A DNA stretch of 64,000 nucleotides from Marivivens geojensis (GTDB taxonomy: Bacteria > Pseudomonadota > Alphaproteobacteria > Rhodobacterales > Rhodobacteraceae), in the NCBI RefSeq assembly GCF_023540835.1, contig NZ_JALKCU010000002.1, positions 735,406-799,405 of the forward strand, written 5' to 3'. The translations under genes were made by a program, and so were the position numbers. This document shows positions 35,602 through 48,700 of this stretch, piece after piece; position 1 is the stretch's first letter, and every line of letters begins with the position of its first letter. The notes beneath the pieces were generated by a model that was not told the DNA's origin, made no database searches, and saw only the letters and a program-made list of their open reading frames with translations.

Positions 35602-36480
35602 TCATGCTGCTTTTTGCTCTTCCAAGCCTGCCCAATATGCATCGTCTGGCGTAAGCCGATCAAGCGCGGAATGTGGCCGCTCGGTGTTGTAGAATGCTAT
35701 CCAATCCTTGATGACGCGTCGGGCCTGGAACCCATCATTGATTTCTTCGAGATAGATCGCCTCCTGTTTCAGGGAGCGCCACAGCCGCTCGATAAAGATG
35801 TTGTCGAGGTAACGACCCCGCCCATCCATCGAGATACGCACGCCTGCATCCGTCAGCGTCGTGATCCAGGCTGATCCGGTGAACTGTGAGCCTTGATCCG
35901 TATTGCATATCTCGGGCGGGCCGTATTTGGCGATGGCCTCGTTCAGCGCTTCGACACAGAAGTCCGCGTGCATCGTATTCGACAGCCGCCAGCTTAGCAC
36001 TTTGCGCGTGGCCCAATCCATGATCGCCACCAAGTAGAGGAAACCGTTCTTGACCGGCACGAAGGTAATATCTGCGCACCAGACTTGGTTCGGGCGGTCT
36101 ATCACCATCTTTCTAAGCAAGTATGGATAGACGGGATGCTGCGGATGCGGTTGGCTGGTTCTGGGGCGTTTGTAGATCGCCTCCAGCCCCATCGTCGTCA
36201 TCAATCGTCTGACGCGATGCCGCCCAACAACTGTGCCCTCTCTTCGTAGATAAGCAGCGATCTGACGACTGCCGAAGAACGGATATTTGGTGAAGACCCG
36301 GTCAATCTCTTTCATCATGGCCAGCGTATCCGCGTTGATCCCGATAGACGTGTAATAAAACGCCGAACGCGATAGCCGCACCAGTTTGCACTGCTGGCTA
36401 ATGCTCAGCTCAGGGTGATCTCGCTCGATCATAGCGCGTTTCTTTGCCGGGCTCACCGCTTCAGCCCTGCGGACAAAAAA
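35602..36480 (-). CDS. IS3-family transposase OrfB (DDE integrase)
   Basis: The catalytic part has the IS3 OrfB order: HTH_21 segment (RDHPELSISQQCKLVRLSRSAFYY), then the rve core with Asp in WCADITFVPV, Asp in NTDQGSQF and Glu in FIERLWRSLKQE. The frame is open upstream to 36603, overlapping orfA. The product is most likely made as an OrfAB fusion by a -1 frameshift at the T6 tract (GATTTTTTG on the minus strand, about 36477-36484), where orfA reads D-F-L and orfB F-F-V. All three DDE residues are present, so the IS may be active. Confidence 0.9.
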   Translation of the reverse strand, partial: FFVRRAEAVSPAKKRAMIERDHPELSISQQCKLVRLSRSAFYYTSIGINADTLAMMKEIDRVFTKYPFFGSRQIAAYLRREGTVVGRHRVRRLMTTMGLEAIYKRPRTSQPHPQHPVYPYLLRKMVIDRPNQVWCADITFVPVKNGFLYLVAIMDWATRKVLSWRLSNTMHADFCVEALNEAIAKYGPPEICNTDQGSQFTGSAWITTLTDAGVRISMDGRGRYLDNIFIERLWRSLKQEAIYLEEINDGFQARRVIKDWIAFYNTERPHSALDRLTPDDAYWAGLEEQKAA

Positions 36481-36728
36481 TCGTTCTCGACTGCCAACCT
36501 CCCGATCTTTGCATGCAGTTCTTTGATTTCCGCTTCTGTCGGCCCGCTCTGCTTGCCGCCTGAGAAAACGTCGGCCATCCCATCGATAGCTTGACGCTTC
36601 CATGTGCTGACCTGATTTGGATGCAACTGATGCTTCGCTGCGATCTCCTGCACGGTCTTGTCGCCACGCAGTGCTTCCAAAGCCACCTTGGCCTTAAACT
36701 GATCTGTAAAATTCCGGCGCTTCGCCAT
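36453..36728 (-). CDS. IS3-family transposase OrfA (HTH)
   Basis: The 91-residue protein has a helix-turn-helix (FKAKVALEALRGDKTVQEIAAKHQLHPNQVSTWKRQ) followed by a C-terminal leucine-zipper-like helix (EAEIKELHAKIGRLAVENDFL). It binds the IS ends. It overlaps orfB, and a T6 slippery run near its 3' end allows production of the OrfAB transposase. Confidence 0.92.
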   Translation of the reverse strand: MAKRRNFTDQFKAKVALEALRGDKTVQEIAAKHQLHPNQVSTWKRQAIDGMADVFSGGKQSGPTEAEIKELHAKIGRLAVENDFLSAGLKR

Positions 36729-36748
36729 TTTCGTATCCCTTCATAGGT

Positions 36749-36777
36749 TTGGGATACACCTTAGCTAACTGTCTAGT
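36749..36777 (+). promoter_or_regulatory. Possible outward promoter at the IS right end
   Basis: TTGGGA (36749-36754) and TCTAGT (36772-36777) are separated by 17 bp, each matching the sigma-70 boxes at four of six positions. It points out of the IS towards the truncated giant adhesin gene. It is a weak match. Confidence 0.25.
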
Positions 36778-39700
36778 TTTCTGGGACCACTTCATCACGC
36801 TGACGCCGGTCAACGACCCGCCCGAAATCACTGTGCCCGATGGCTTTATCGTCGCAGAAGACCAGGATGGCGATCTTTCAGGGATAAGTGTTTCCGATCC
36901 CGATGCTGGCGCCAGCGATCTGCTGACCGTCAGCCTGTCGGTTGATGACGGTGTCTTGACGCTAGGATCGACAACCGGCCTCACAGATCTTACCAATGGT
37001 GCGGCTTCGATCGGGTTCACCGGCACGCTCGCCGATATCAACGCGGCCCTCGCAACACTGTCTTACCGCGCCGGGGCCAATTACAGCGGCCCGGCAACGC
37101 TGAGCGTCACCGTCAACGACAATGGCCATACGGGCATTGATCCAAGCACCATAACGGGGCTGTCGGACACCGGGACCGCCACGACAGAAGCGGCCAGCAC
37201 GACAGTTGCCATCACGGTGGCAAGCGTCAATGACGCACCCACGATCACCGTGCCCTCATCCGCGCAGTCGGTTGATGAGGACATAGCGCTCGTTCTGTCC
37301 TCTGGCACCAGTAATGCCATTCAGATTGCCGATGTCGATGCCGGAAGCGGCGCCGTGCGGCTGACGCTTTCGGTCGCGAACGGAACACTCAGCGTTTCGG
37401 GAACGACCGGGCTGACGGTCACGGATGACGGCAAAGCTACAGTGATCGTGCAAGGTACCATCTCCGCCATAAACACAATGCTTGACGGCGGCGTCACCTA
37501 TACGCCGGACGACGACTATAACGGCGCCGATACGCTGACCCTCACCCTCAATGACCTGGGTAGCACCGGCGATCTGGGCGGCCCGCAAGAGGTGAGCGAA
37601 ACGCTGGCGATCACCGTGAACCCAGTCAATGATGCACCGACGGTCGAGGCGATTGCGGTCAGCGCGACAGAAGACACGCCCAAGACCTTCACACTGACAT
37701 CAAGCGATGTCGATGAGGGCAATGACGCCACCACTGATGCCACTGTCGATCGCTACAAGATCGTCACTCTTCCTGCCAATGGCTCGCTGACCACAAGCGA
37801 CAATCAGACCATTTCTGCCGGGGACATCATCACCGTGGTGCAAGCCACGGACATGACATTCACGCCCGCGGCCAATTTCAACGGCACGACCAGCTTCACC
37901 TTCACCGCGCTTGATGCGGCCGATGCGGAAAGTGGAGAGGCGACCGTGACCATCACGGTCGCGGCGGTGAACGATACCCCGGCCATCAGCGGCGCCGGTG
38001 ACAGCGTGTCCTATACCGAGGGTGTGGGCGCCGGGGTTCAGGGCACGCCGGTCAAGCTGGATGGCAACGGCGATCTCGATCTGAGCGATGTCGAACTGAC
38101 GGTCCGCGGCGAAGACACGTTCAACTCCGCCACCCTCAGGGTGAAACGCAGTGGCGACGCCGTTTCGACGGACCGCTATTGGTTTGACACATCCGGGTCC
38201 GGCGACACCGCAGTATCGATTGCGGACAAGACGATTTCGGTGGGCGGCCAAGCGATTGGCACCCTCTCCGCCAGCAGTGCAACCAGCGATCTGCGTATCA
38301 CCTTCAACGCCTCGGCTACCAAGGCCAGCGTCGAGGCGGTGATGCGGGCCGTCACCTTTGCCAGCACCGATGACGATTTTGAGGGCGACATCACCGTCGC
38401 CATGACCTTCAACGACGGAAATGCGGGAACCCCACTTCCTCAAGGTTCGGACAGAGCAAGAATCACCACCGTCTCCTTTACTGTCACCGTCATCAACACG
38501 AATGATGCACCCAGTTTCACCGCCAACGGTGCTATCAGCGTTGCGGAAGACACGACCGATCCGACCGGCACGGCGATTTCGACGATATTCTCCGACAAGT
38601 TCAGCGACCTCGATGACGATTTGTCCGACTCCCCGCTGTCCGGCTCCTCGCTGGCCGGGATCGCGATCGTCGGCGATGCCAGCGACCCGGCCCATGAGGG
38701 GCATTGGGAATACTCGACCGATGGCACCAACTGGCACGATGTCAGCCCCGGTGGCACGGCACCGACAGAGACGACCGCCCTTGTGCTCAGCGCCAGCACC
38801 GAGCTGCGCTTCGTGCCCGTGGCCGATTTCAACAGCCGGCTGAACCAGGCCGATGCCAATCCCGGCGCGCTATCCGTCAGACCGATTGACGACAGCGACG
38901 TCAGCCGCGCCTTCACCGACGGCGCCACGCGCGAAACGGCAGATGTCACGTCCATCGACGCCAGCTCCGATATCGGCGGAACCTCAGAGACAATCGTGGC
39001 CACCGTCACGCAGGTGAATGACGCGCCCGAAATTCTCTACCTCGCCAGCACCGCTGACTCCACGCTTCAGTTCACCGAAGCCGTGGGCGTGAACGTGGCC
39101 GGCACCGCCGTGCTGCTGGATACGCTGGCCGATGACGATAATAACAACGACGGCGCTACGCCCGCCGAGATTCTCGACATCGATCTTGTCACGCGCGGTG
39201 AAACCACCTTCAGCGGCGCCCGGCTTGTGATCGGTGACAAGACCGAACTCGACCCGACTGACCTTTTCGTTGTTCAAACGGGCACGGGACTGGCCGTGAC
39301 AGGCGGCTTCACCCAACCAGGGTCGGGGATCACCCTGTTCAACAGCGGTTCGGTCATTCTTTACAGCGATGTTGTCGTCGCCGCGCTGACCGACAACAGC
39401 GCAGCAAGCGGCCAGTTGATCGTCACCTTCAATGATAATGCCACCTCCGATGCGGTGAATGCCGTTTTGCGCAACGTGGCCTATTCCAACAGCAACGCGG
39501 CGCTTACCACCACGGACAAAACCATCGAGGTGGCCTTCTTCGATGGCAATGGCTCCACCGACAACAATCAGGGCACGGGCGGCGAGCTTTCGGCAACGGC
39601 CGATATCGTGATCGCGCTGACTGCTGTGAACGACTCGCCCAAACTGTCGGGCGGGGCAACGATTGCAACCGTTGAGGACAGCACATCGACGCCCACCACC

Positions 39701-42700
39701 TTTTTTGACCTGCTGAATGCCAATCTGGAAGATCCGGACAGCCTGACCGGCACCGCGCTTGAGGGTGTGGCGATTTCAGGTTTCGATACCAAGTCGCTTG
39801 GCGACTGGCAGGTGAATCTCGGCAGCAGCAGCACACCGTACTGGGTGAGTTTGGCAATCTTGTCGACGAACGCGGGCGGCCTGTCCTCCACCCAGGCCCT
39901 TTTGCTGTCCGCATCGACCGAGCTGCGCTTTGTTCCGGATGCCGACGACAACACCGGGCTCAATGCGACCGAAAGCCTGCGACCGACGCTGACAGTCCAT
40001 GGTGTTGAAAATCAGGTGCCCGATGGTGCGTCCAATATCGGGCCTTCTGCCACCGCCCCCGACTCCCCATACACGACAGATCAGAACTCCCCCAAGGTTT
40101 GGGACACCACAACCTTTGTCGGCGAGTCGCGCGTCAGCGCGGAGGGCGTGACGGTTGATCTGACCATCGCCGCCCGCAACGATGCCCCGACCGTGACGAC
40201 TTCGGGCACCACGACCGGCTTCAGCGATGGGGTCTTCACCGGCACGGTGGTTGAATCGCCCGTTGCCGGCGTAGGCACGTCCACACAGCAACTTCTGGCG
40301 GGCGTCACGGTTTCCGATATCGACCTTGCTACCACCTTTGAGCTCGACTCTACCGTTTTCGGGGCCGGCACGATCACCGTTACGCTCGCCAGCCGCGTCG
40401 CTGGTGACGTGTTCACGCTGGATGGCACACCGCTGGGCGTTGCATCGACGACGGGTGGAGAGGCGACAAGCGGCGATTTCGTGATCACGCTGACGGATGA
40501 CGCTACGGTTGCGCAGGTCAATGCCATACTGGAGGCCATTCGCTACGAACACACCAGCGACCAGCCCCCCACCACCGAACGCAGCTACACCATCACGCTC
40601 AACGATGGCGACAACCTCGATGCCGATGGCGATACCGCAGGTGGTCCGGCCGCACTCGCGGCCACGGCGATCACCGGCTCGATCACGATCACTGGACCGA
40701 ATGACCCGCCAACCCTGACCGCAACCGCAGCGAACCCCGATTTCACCGAGAATGGCACAGCCGTGACGCTGTTCAGCGAGGCCGCGGTTGATACGATCGA
40801 AAGCGGTCAGGGGATCAAGGAGATCGTGATTGAAGTCTCTGGCCTCGGCGGCGGCGCAGGTGATGGCGCGAATGAGAAGCTCAGGATCAATGGAGAGGAA
40901 ATAGATCTGGTCGCAGGCGCGACATCGGTCACAGGGATCGGTATCGATGTCACTGTCAGCGGCACCACAGCAACCGTAACCCTGACGCCAACATCGCCGA
41001 TCGACGTGACAAGCACAGCCACGCTGATCAACGGCCTTGCCTATCGCCACGATGGCGACGACCCGACGCCGGGCGACCGGGTGGTCACGATCACCCGCAT
41101 TCAGGACGATGGTGGCACCGCCGCAAGCGGGGTGGATGCCACCACGCTTTCGCTCAGTTCGACCGTCAATGTCATCTCGGTAAACGACGCACCCGCCGTT
41201 GGTTCCACGATTTCGGGCACCTTCACCGAGGGCGACAGCGCGCCGGTGCAGTTCCTCTCGGGCATCACCGTGTCCGACATCGATGCGGAACATTTCAACG
41301 GCGGATTTCTCGAGATCGCACAGGGCACCTATATTGCCGGTGACAGGCTGGAGATCGTCGAGGATGCGAACTATACGCTGAGCGGCTCGCAAGTGCTGTA
41401 TAACAGCGCGGTCATCGGCACCATCGACACAACGAGTGACGGTCAAGCAACGGCCCTGAAGATCAATTTCACGAGTAACAGCGTCGACGATGCCGTCGTT
41501 CAGGGGCTGCTGGCGCGGATCGGGTTCTCTTCGACCAATGAAAACCCCACCGTCGCAGGCACGGCACCGACCCGCGCCATTACCGTCACGCTGAATGATG
41601 GCGGCAACGAGGGCGAGACCGGGGGCGCGAAATCAGACAGCGTTACCGGCACGATTGATGTGGTCGGCATCAATGACGCGCCCACGCTGACCGGCCTCGA
41701 TGCAACCCATGCCACTACTTATATCCAGGACGGCACGCCGATTGCCATTGATGCCGATGCGCTGCTGGCAGACGCGGACCTTGCCGCCCTGACCGGCACA
41801 TCGCCCGAAGGCAACTGGGATGGCAGCACGCTGACCCTCCAGCGCCAGACGACGGCAAGCACCGATGATGTCTTCGGCCACAGCGGCAACCTTGGCAGCA
41901 TCGCGGCCGCCTCGGGCAATGTGGTCGTGTCGGGCACGACCATCGGCAGCTACACGCAATCGGGCGGTGTTCTGACGCTCACCTTCAACGCCAACGCCAC
42001 CACCGCGTTGGTGAACGAAGCACTGCAAAGCATCACCTACAGTAACGCCGTCACGACAGCGGGTGGCCTGAGCTACAACAGCATCACGCTGGATGTGACC
42101 TTCAACGACCAGAACAGCAATGACACCGGCGGCGGCACCGCGGGATTGGGGCAGGACCAAGGCAGCGGCGGCGCGCTGAGCGTGAGCAAGAGCATCACGA
42201 TCAACATCGACCGCCTGCCCGAGGCTGTGAATGACACCAACAGCGTGGCCGAAGGCGTTGCGACCACTGACACGACGACGACATCGGGCAATGTGATCAC
42301 CGGGGTAGGCAACCCCAACACCACCGCCGACAGCGATGATGACATTGAAGCGGGCGGGCGGGACGATGCACTGAGCATAGTCAATGCCAAGGACAGCTCG
42401 GTTGATCCGTTCACCGCTGTCACGGTCGGCAGCACCAGCGCCACGAATGGCACCGATGTCACGGGCGATTATGGCACGCTCACCATCGGCGCCGATGGCT
42501 CCTACATCTATGCGGTCGACAATACCAACGGCGACGTTCAGGCGCTGGCCACGGGCGAAACGCTGACCGACACCTTCACCTACCAGCTGTCCGACGGGCA
42601 GGGTGGCCTGAACACCGCCGATCTGACCATCACCATCACTGGCACGAATGACGATCCGGTCATCAGCATCGAAGATGGCGACAATGCTACCACCACCATC

Positions 42701-45700
42701 ACCGAAACGAACGGTCCGCTCCTCAGCACCTTGTCGCTGACGGTCAGCGACGTCGACCTGTCCAATACCGTCAGCCCCTCTGTCGATGGCGTGGTCATCA
42801 GCGGCACCTATGGCGGGGTCGGAAGCCTCGACAACACGACCTTCAAGAACTACCTCGCCACGAATTTCGAGTTTCAGGCCGGGCTCCTGAAATTCACCGC
42901 CGATAACGCCGCCGAGGTGTATCTGAATGGCCAGCTCATCGGTGAAACGAACGACTGGCAACAGCCCTACACCTTCACTGGTCTGACGGTTCTGCCGGGC
43001 ACGAACGTGCTTTCGGTGCTGGCATGGGATGTCGGTTCGGTCGCGGCGATGTCAGGCAAGTTCGAAATGCCTGATGGCACGTCCTGGGGCACATCCGACA
43101 TTGCAGGCTGGAAAGTGTTCAACGCCGATCCGGACCCCGCCACCGATTACCAAGGCGCCTCGCGGGATCGGAGCCAGTGGATCCTGCCGGATGGATGGAA
43201 CACGGTCGCTTATGATGATTCCGCCTGGGATACACCCTTTGCTGTCAGCGACTACGAGCGGCCATGGGGCGCCGATTCTTCCACGAGGACCGGCGATCCC
43301 ACATGGATCTGGTGGGGCACTGATACAGAAGAGGCCTACGAAGACGGTGCTTACAACACCGATGTCGCCCTGTTCCGCTATGACTTCACCGGATCCTCGG
43401 GGGGCAACGCCCTGCAGGCCGGCGAGGATACCCGCAAGGTCAACTGGACCTTCGATTCAAGCACAGAGGATTTCGATTACCTCGCCAAGGGCGAAACCAT
43501 CGTACTCGACTACACGATCACCGTGTCCGACAGCAATTCGCCCTCTGCCACCGACAGCGAGGTGGTCACCGTCACGATCCAGGGCAGCAACGACACGCCG
43601 GACATCACCCCGATTGACGTGGTCGAGGCCGTTCACGAAGATACCGGCCTGACGGATGGGAAGCTGACCGGCACGGGCTCGCTGACATTCGAGGATCTGG
43701 ACGAGTCGGACCTTGCCTCCACCACTGTGGCACTCAAAAGCGCCACCACGACCGGGCCGAGCATCCCCACCGCCCTGACCGATGCTTTGGAAACCGCGGT
43801 CACGCTTTCAGGCGATTTTTTGGAAGCCAATTCCGGCACCGTCACTTGGGATTGGGCGCTCGACAACAACCTTGTGCAATATCTGGCCGACGGCGAAACG
43901 GTGACGGTGACCTATACGATCTCGGTCACCGACGACAGCGGCGTGACAACGGCCACCGCCTATGACGAGGTGGCGACCGCCACGCAGGATGTGACGATCA
44001 CCATCACAGGCACAAATGACAAGCCGGTGATCACTCAAGGAGACGACACGTCGGCCCTGACCGAAACCAACACTACGATCACCGATACCGGCACGATGAT
44101 CGTGACCGATATCGATGTGAGCGACACCATCGCGGCAACCGTCGAGTCGGTCAGCATTTCGGGGGGCAGCTACACGACGCGCGCGGGTTACGACCGCGCC
44201 ACCGACATTCCGCCCACGGACACCGAGCTTGCGAATATGCTGAGCCTTGCGGTGACCAGCGGTGATATTTCCAGCATCGAGGCTGACCCGATCTCTGGCA
44301 GCGTGTTCGAGTGGAATTTTTCCAGCGGCGACGAGGGTATTGTCGAAGTTCAGAAGGTCAGTCTCGTTCCGAACCTCCTCGGAGCCACGAACAAAACCTT
44401 CTCGATCGGCGTTGGCAGTTCGGCGGAAGCAGGTGTCACGGTCAACTCGGGCGCGGCCGGGTTCTCCACCGCCACCGAGATGGCTGCCGCATTCCAGGCT
44501 CATCCTGATTACGATCAGTTGCCTTATGTGATCTCTGCCGATGCCACCGACACCGCACTGATCATCACCTTCAAATCGCCCGGTGACGCCGCGACGCGAA
44601 CACTTGCGAAATGGGGTGATCATGGAACCCTCTTTACGGAGGTGGAAAAGGGTGTTGCTGCAAACACGTCACCAAACCTCGATTTTGCCTTTCTGGCCAA
44701 GGATGAAACCCTCGAACTGACCTATACGGTCAAGGTGACCGACAGTTCGGGCGCGAACAGCGGTGAAGCGACGACCGACACCTCGACAGTCGTCGTCACC
44801 ATCACCGGCACGAATGACACGCCCGACATCACCGTGGTCGAAGTCACCGGCCAAGTCACCGAAGATGACAGCCCGGCGGCTGACAATCCGAATACGGTCA
44901 CGGTGGAGAGCGACGCGTTTCTGAACGCGGCTGGATCGGTCACCTTCGACGACCTTGACCTGACCGATACATCGGGTGTCACGCATACCTTCGTGTCGGC
45001 CACGCCGTCGACAGGTGCCTCTGTCTCGACCGCGCTCGATACGGCGCTGCGGGATCTGACCAACACCTTCGCGATCACCGGCGGTGGCGTCGGCACCGCG
45101 GCCCAGTCCGGCACTGTCGAGTGGGATTTCTCGCTCGACAATGCGCTGACCCAATACCTCTCGGCCGGTGAGACGGTGACGGTCACCTATCGCATCACGG
45201 TCACTGACGACAGCGGCGTAAACCCCGAGGCCCTGCCGAACGAGATCAACGCCCGCACGCAGGATGTCACCATAACCCTCACCGGGGCCAATGATGCCCC
45301 GACGATTACCATGGGCAGCGGCAATTCCGACGCCGAGACGCTGACGGAAACCGACGGCACCCTCACCGGTTCGGGCACGCTGACGGTTGCCGATGTCGAC
45401 CTGACCAATACCGTCGCAGCACAGGTTCTGTCGGTTGCGGCCTCTGATACGGTCACTGGCCTCTTGTCGGACAATGCAGCGCTCAAGGCGATGATGAGCG
45501 TGACACCAGCCACGCCGTTGTCATCGACGGACGTAACCGGCCAACTCGGCTGGAGCTTCGATTCCGGCGCGGAAGCCTTCGACTATCTGGCAACGGGCGA
45601 GGTGCTGACCCTCACCTACACGATCCGCGTGACCGACACGAGCGGCGCCACCGCCGACAAGGACGTGACCCTCACCATCACGGGCACGAATGATGCGCCG

Positions 45701-48700
45701 GTCATCAGCCTGTCGAACAATCCGCCGCGGGTCATCCTTTACGATGGACTGAATGCAACCGGCAATATCTTGCTGGACACTGATGTTGCACCCCCCCCCT
45801 CGACTCCGGGAGAATACGATTACAACGCGTATTTTGTCTTCGGGATAAATGACCGAACAAAATCGGTGCAAATCTTCAACGCAACAGCGACGTTCTTCAA
45901 TGACAACATCGGGAGCACCGCCAAGGAGACCTACGGCAGCGGAATACATGACATCGTCAGTGGTATTGGCGTCAGCTCTTTCTCGTTTGTGAGTGCAGCT
46001 GGAGCAGCCGACTCGAATGTTGCGGCCCTCGACGAAACCGATGCCGGGCTCACCACATCCGGCACGCTGACGGTGGGCGATATCGATTTGACCGATGTGG
46101 CCACCGCCACGCGCACACTTGCCGTCAGTGGCACTTCCGACCGCGACGACCCCGCCGCACCGGGCGATACCGCGCTTCAGGCGATGCTCACCCTCAGCCC
46201 GACCACCATTCTCGATGGCACGCAGCAGACCAACACGCTGGGCTGGAGTTTCGACTCAGGCAGCGAAGCCTTTGACTATCTGGCCAAAGGCGAGACGCTC
46301 ATTCTCGAATACACGGTCACGGCCACCGATGACGACGGCACGCCGCTCTCCGACAGCGAGACGGTGACCATCACCATCACCGGCACCAATGACACGCCCG
46401 ATATCATCGCAACCAAGGTGACCGGCGCGGTGACGGAAGACGCCACCAGCGGCGAACCGGCGGCCCTGCGCGACAGTGGCTCGATCAGCTTTGCCGATGT
46501 GGATACAAGCGATACCTCGACCGTGACCGTTGCCCTGACCGGCACACCGGCCACCACCGGGCCTGCAATCCCATCCTCGCTGCTGACCGCGCTGCAAACG
46601 GCTGTGACGCTCTCGGGCGATACCAGCGGGGCCAATGATGGCAGCGTCAACTGGGCTTTCGCCCTCGATAATGCCGAGGCGCAATACCTCGCCGCAGGCG
46701 AGACGGTGACGGTGACCTATACGATCTCGGTCACCGATGACAGCGGTGTCAGCACCGCCAGTGGCAACGACGAAATCGACACCCGCACGCAAGCCGTCAC
46801 CATCACCATCACCGGCACGAATGACGCGCCCGTCCTGTCTGACACGGCCCTGACGCTGACGCAGGCCGAAGACGACGGTGCGCCCAGCGGTGCGGTTGGA
46901 ACCCTGGTTTCGACCTTGGCCGGGGGCATTGGGGAAACGGACACGACCAATCCCGCAGGCATTGCCATTACCGCGACCGACACAAATCGCGGCACGTGGT
47001 ATTTCTCGACGGATGACGGCGCCAGCTGGACAAGCTTTACCGCGACGGATGCAACCGCGCGCTTGCTGCTGGCCGATGTCGATACTCGGCTCTACTTCCA
47101 GCCGGATCCACAATGGCATGGCAGCATCGATCCGGCCCTGACCCTTCGGGCCTGGGATGGAAGTTCGGGCAGCAATGGCGGCACAGCCGATCTGAGCGGC
47201 ACCGGCATAACCGGGGGCACGACCGCCTTCTCGACGGCCACGGATACCGTCGCGCTTAAGATAAACCCGGTGAATGACCAGCCGACGATCAGCAAGACTG
47301 TTACTCTTGCCGCGGTTGACGAGGATACGACCCCCAGTGGCGCAGGGCTGGCCACGCTCGATTTCGGCTATAGCGATGTCACCGACGATCAGGATGACGC
47401 TAATACCGCGACCCTTCTGGGCGGCGATACCAGCACGCCCTTTACCTATCTCGCGGTGGTCGGCTCCAGCAATTACAGTACCGATCAAGGCGTCTGGCAG
47501 ATCTCGACAAGCGCGACGCCGGGAAGTGGCGATTGGATCGACATTCCTGCCAGCGGGCTGAGCGACAGCGCGGCCCTTGTCTTCAATGCCAGTAGCCTGA
47601 TCCGCTTCATTCCCGCGGCAGATTTCTTCGGCACCCCCGGCACGCTGAGTGTGCGGCTCGCCGATGGCAGCGTCGACCTTTCGGGTGCGGTCAGCACAGC
47701 CGGCAGCGACACGGCTGATCTGTCAACCAATGGCGGCACCGGCACCACCGGGGCCTGGAGCGCCAGCACCCAGAGTATCGCCCTCGCCGCCGTCACCAAT
47801 GTCAACGACCGTCCAACCGCCACGGCGACAACGCTGACTGCCACCACTGAAGACAATGCCAATCCGCCCGGTGCAACGGTTGCCACGCTTGGCTTCGGCT
47901 ATAGCGATGCGACCGACGATCAGACCGCCATTTCTGGCGGCGGCGATGAAGACACCGCCTTTGGCGGGATTGCGGTTGTCGGCAATGACGCGGATGCCGC
48001 GACCGAGGGGGTATGGCAATACTCCACCGATGGCGGCTTGAACTGGACCGCGATCGGCACCCCGAGCGAGACCGCCGCCCTGCTTCTGCCCACCGATGCC
48101 AAGCTGCGCTTCCTGCCCAATGTGGCGGATTACTACGGGACGCCCGGAGCGCTGGATGTGCGGGTCTCGGACACGGCCGTCAGTTTCAGCGCGTCGAGCG
48201 ATATCAGCGCTGCGCTGACGGAAACCGATCAATGGTCGCTGGCCACCACGCTCTCAACCTCGGTCCTGCCGGTGAACGATGCGCCCACGGGCAGCGACAA
48301 GACCATCACGATTGACGAAGACACAACGCACACCCTGACCGTGGCCGATTTCGGCTTTGTCGATGCTGTGGAGGGCGACGCGCTTGCCTCGGTCGTGATC
48401 ACGAGCCTCGCCACGGCTGGCACGCTGGAATACAGCTCGAACGGAAGCTCATGGGACCCCGTCACCCTAGGTCAGGAGATATCCGCCACCGATATCACCG
48501 CCGCGCGCCTGCGCTTTGTGCCCGAGGCCCACGCCAATGCGGATAGCTACGCCAGTTTCACATTCCAGCTGCGCGACGATGGCGGCACGACGAATGGCGG
48601 CGTCGATCTGGACCCGAGCGCCAATACGATCACCTTCAACGTCAGGCCCGTCAATGACGCGCCGGTTGCCACGGGCACGGCCACGCTGGCCGCCATCGAC

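Larger units (their letters stand above)
35540..36794 (-). mobile_element. IS3-family insertion sequence, complete, 1,255 bp
   Basis: The ends are TGAAGTGGTCC at 35540 and GGACCACTTCA finishing at 36794, imperfect inverted repeats of about 36 bp with the terminal 5'-TG...CA-3' typical of IS3. Inside are overlapping orfA and orfB on the minus strand. Flanking bases are GAG on the left and TCA on the right, so no 3- or 4-bp target duplication is present. The left flank is a broken UPF0149 gene and the right flank a broken giant adhesin gene. Confidence 0.9.
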
